DNA of 7,757 bases, from positions 1 through 7,757 of the forward strand of contig JBFKOL010000197.1 of assembly GCA_041628815.1 (NCBI GenBank), given 5' to 3'. This DNA comes from JBFKOL01 sp041628815 (GTDB lineage: Bacteria > Bacteroidota > Bacteroidia > Chitinophagales > Saprospiraceae). The notes under the pieces are model-generated. The model was given only the letters and a program-made list of their open reading frames with translations. It was not told the origin of the DNA and did no database searches. Positions 6,348-7,757 of this stretch are shown here, one piece after another. Numbering within the stretch: position 1 is the first letter of the stretch; every line of letters starts with the position of its first letter. The position numbers and the translations under genes are program-made.

Positions 6348-7326
6348 ATCTTTTTTCTGCGATGACTTGCCGGGCATGGGACAGGTCAAGACCAGCAATT
6401 TTCCCTTCGAGTTCTCCCATCTTCTGATCCAGTTTTGTCAACAATGCTTTGTACTCCCCGGTTTCCTGGTGAAACGGTCTGTGTTCCAATGTTTTCAATA
6501 CCTTATCCACAGACGCAATTTGGTCGCGCACCTTTTCGCCAGCATGGCACTCGAGGAATCGTTCCCAGATATAATCTACGGCCATGGAGTTGGGGTGGAC
6601 GAGGTCGGAGTCGAAAAAACGGTAATCCCTAAGGTCGTCCATCACGATTTCATAAGCAGGGAAATAATCACAACGGTCGTAATGTTTGCAAATCTCATGG
6701 ATGGCCAGCAACAAAGTCGCTTTGCTGCGTTGGTTGGCAATATGGCCATCCTTTAGATGTCTCACAGGGCTCACCGTAAGTATGAATTTCACTTTGTGGT
6801 TCAACGCCCGCATCATATCGATAAGGAGGCGAAGTGACTCTACGGTCTCGTCAACGCTCAACAATTTTCTATCAAAATGACTGGCAGGCATTTTGTGACA
6901 ATTGGCCACGATATGGCCACTCGACTTCAGACAGTGGACCCATGCGGTGCCTAGCGTTACAATCATCAATGAAGCGTAAGACAGGGTAGAGCGTGTTTGT
7001 GTCATGGCTTCATTGATACGGTAAGCCGTCCTATGGCAGTCCGGAAAAGCCAGGGATGAGTGCACGTCGTAGTGCCGGTAAAGAGACTGGTTTTTAAACA
7101 ATTCTTCCTTTGATATTTCATCGTTGTGGACGGACCTTTTCAGGATCTCAAAGATGGAAACGGGATTATAAATCGTGCCAAATGGATTGACTTGCGTTTT
7201 GAATCCAAGTCTTTGAAAACGTGTACCAATGTTCTGAGAAAAACACGATCCAATAAGAAACGAGGAATCATTGTAGGAAAAAAAGAAAGAACCTGGTCGA
7301 ATTGTTATAGGTGTACGCCACTTCAT
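6340..7326 (-). CDS. GSCFA-domain protein (SGNH-hydrolase-like)
   Basis: The 328-residue product is a full-length member of the GSCFA family, named for its N-terminal motif. Here the motif reads GSCFS (26-30), with Ser27 in the nucleophile-like position. Further family landmarks are NPFGTIYNP (47-55), GTAW (126-129), NCHK (142-145), TVSPVRH (184-190) and the C-terminal FFDSDLVHPN (237-246), whose Asp241 and His244 resemble the Asp-His pair of SGNH hydrolases. These features suggest an esterase or acyl-transfer activity, but no member's substrate is known to me. There is no signal peptide, so it is probably cytoplasmic. Unusually for this window, the start has a Shine-Dalgarno-like AAAGGA (7332-7337 on the plus strand) 5 bases from the ATG. 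TATTATTG (7359-7366, complement) is a one-mismatch -7 candidate. The final part (about 290-325) is charged and helical. Confidence 0.92.
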   Translation of the reverse strand: MKWRTPITIRPGSFFFSYNDSSFLIGSCFSQNIGTRFQRLGFKTQVNPFGTIYNPVSIFEILKRSVHNDEISKEELFKNQSLYRHYDVHSSLAFPDCHRTAYRINEAMTQTRSTLSYASLMIVTLGTAWVHCLKSSGHIVANCHKMPASHFDRKLLSVDETVESLRLLIDMMRALNHKVKFILTVSPVRHLKDGHIANQRSKATLLLAIHEICKHYDRCDYFPAYEIVMDDLRDYRFFDSDLVHPNSMAVDYIWERFLECHAGEKVRDQIASVDKVLKTLEHRPFHQETGEYKALLTKLDQKMGELEGKIAGLDLSHARQVIAEKRSK

Positions 7327-7406
7327 CGTTGTCCTTTATATGGATGGCACCGATTTCACAATAATAATGAATTTGCTGACCCGTTAATTTAATGCCGCGC
7401 AACATT

Positions 7407-7414
7407 TACTTTCG
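7407..7414 (+). promoter_or_regulatory. Possible -7 element for the porP/sprF-like gene
   Basis: TACTTTCG fits TAnnTTCG. If used, it would leave a leader of about 150 bases ahead of the ATG at 7571, containing the inverted repeat at 7448-7475. No matching -33 element is at the proper distance, so this is a weak call. Confidence 0.2.
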
Positions 7415-7447
7415 GCAAAGGATGTATTTTGTGTGTATACCAATGAT

Positions 7448-7475
7448 TTAGTTAACAAATGATACATTTAACTAA
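7448..7475. promoter_or_regulatory. 8-base inverted repeat in the divergent region
   Basis: TTAGTTAA (7448-7455) and TTAACTAA (7468-7475) are perfect inverted copies separated by 12 bases. The centre-to-centre distance is 20 bases, about two helical turns, which suits a dimeric DNA-binding protein. The surroundings are strongly AT-rich and an 8-base palindrome TATTAATA lies further on. It is a candidate operator for porP; the low-complexity background raises the chance of coincidence. Confidence 0.35.
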
Positions 7476-7570
7476 TAAATTGGCATGATAATGGATTGAT
7501 ATTAATAAATGACAATTGATACGGGAGTGATTTTCCGTTTCAACGAACCCTCAACAGAAAACTGATTGTC

Positions 7571-7757
7571 ATGAAAAAAAGATGGCTTCCCCTCCTCGCA
7601 CTTGTTGTGATGGCCTGCTTCCAAGGATGGTCTCAAGACATCCATTTTTCCCAGTTTTATATGTCCCCCCTGAATTTGAACCCTGCCATGACGGGAGTGA
7701 TGAATTGCACACAGCGTGCAGTAGTCAACTACCGTAACCAGTGGGCCGGTGTGCTGG
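7571..7757 (+). CDS. PorP/SprF-family type IX secretion membrane protein (5' end only)
   Basis: Only the first 62 codons are in the window and the gene continues beyond it. Residues 1-22 form a signal peptide (basic MKKR, hydrophobic LPLLALVVMA, likely cleavage after GWSQ). The mature start DIHFSQFYMSPLNLNPAMTG is the hallmark of the PorP/SprF family, followed by the expected VVNYRNQWAG. Members are outer-membrane proteins of about 300 residues linked to type IX secretion and gliding, and are often paired with a large secreted adhesin whose surface delivery they support. No such partner lies upstream, as the neighbour is the divergent GSCFA gene, so any partner would be downstream. Bacteroidota usually carry several paralogues, so I do not assign porP or sprF specifically. 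Confidence 0.9.
   Translation, partial: MKKRWLPLLALVVMACFQGWSQDIHFSQFYMSPLNLNPAMTGVMNCTQRAVVNYRNQWAGVL

Noticed and set aside
7571..7640. Lipoprotein signal in the porP/sprF-like protein (VMAC)
   Set aside because: Met at the -2 position fits the lipobox poorly and the conserved family start (QDIHFSQF) lies downstream after a standard signal-peptidase I site.

Overview
The window looks like a piece of a Bacteroidota chromosome, probably from the Saprospiria/Cytophagia side of the phylum rather than a gut Bacteroides. Three things point there. One is a PorP/SprF-type gene of the type IX secretion system at the right edge, a system restricted to this phylum. The second is the company of a GSCFA-domain protein and a GbsR/MarR-type regulator of the kind common in this phylum. 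The third is a recurring TAnnTTTG/TAnnTTCG '-7' promoter element just upstream of starts, with almost no Shine-Dalgarno sequences. This placement is inference from gene content and style; no rRNA or other taxonomic marker is present.

Layout, left to right. Positions 1-120 are a perfect tandem array of the octamer AACTTCAC. A short hairpin and a stretch of degenerate heptamers (207-258) follow, leading straight into the promoter of mnmE (271-1677), the tRNA-modification GTPase. A small, AT-rich, secreted orphan protein follows (1769-2155). Then comes a roughly 400-base region without a gene (2156-2557), which carries two more micro-repeat patches. Next are a large lipoprotein that fuses HEAT-like repeats to a cyclophilin-type prolyl isomerase (2558-4576), a GbsR/MarR-family regulator (4653-5144) and a metal-dependent amidohydrolase (5166-6347). 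The amidohydrolase runs tail-to-tail, with an 8-base overlap, into a GSCFA-domain protein on the minus strand (6340-7326). A 244-base divergent region separates that gene from the start of the porP/sprF-like gene (7571 to the window end, truncated).

The plus-strand genes are mostly independent or loosely linked. Nearly every one has its own candidate -7 element, and two of these elements (before mnmE and the amidohydrolase) sit exactly 4 bases from the start codon, implying leaderless or nearly leaderless mRNAs. The genes are mainly housekeeping or envelope functions, and I see no defence island, CRISPR array, integrase or insertion sequence. The most unusual features are the repeats (one octamer array and at least three heptamer patches, all next to gene starts), the leaderless-promoter architecture, the HEAT-cyclophilin lipoprotein with an easily mis-called start, and the orphan secreted protein. 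I do not see convincing evidence of a new multi-gene system.
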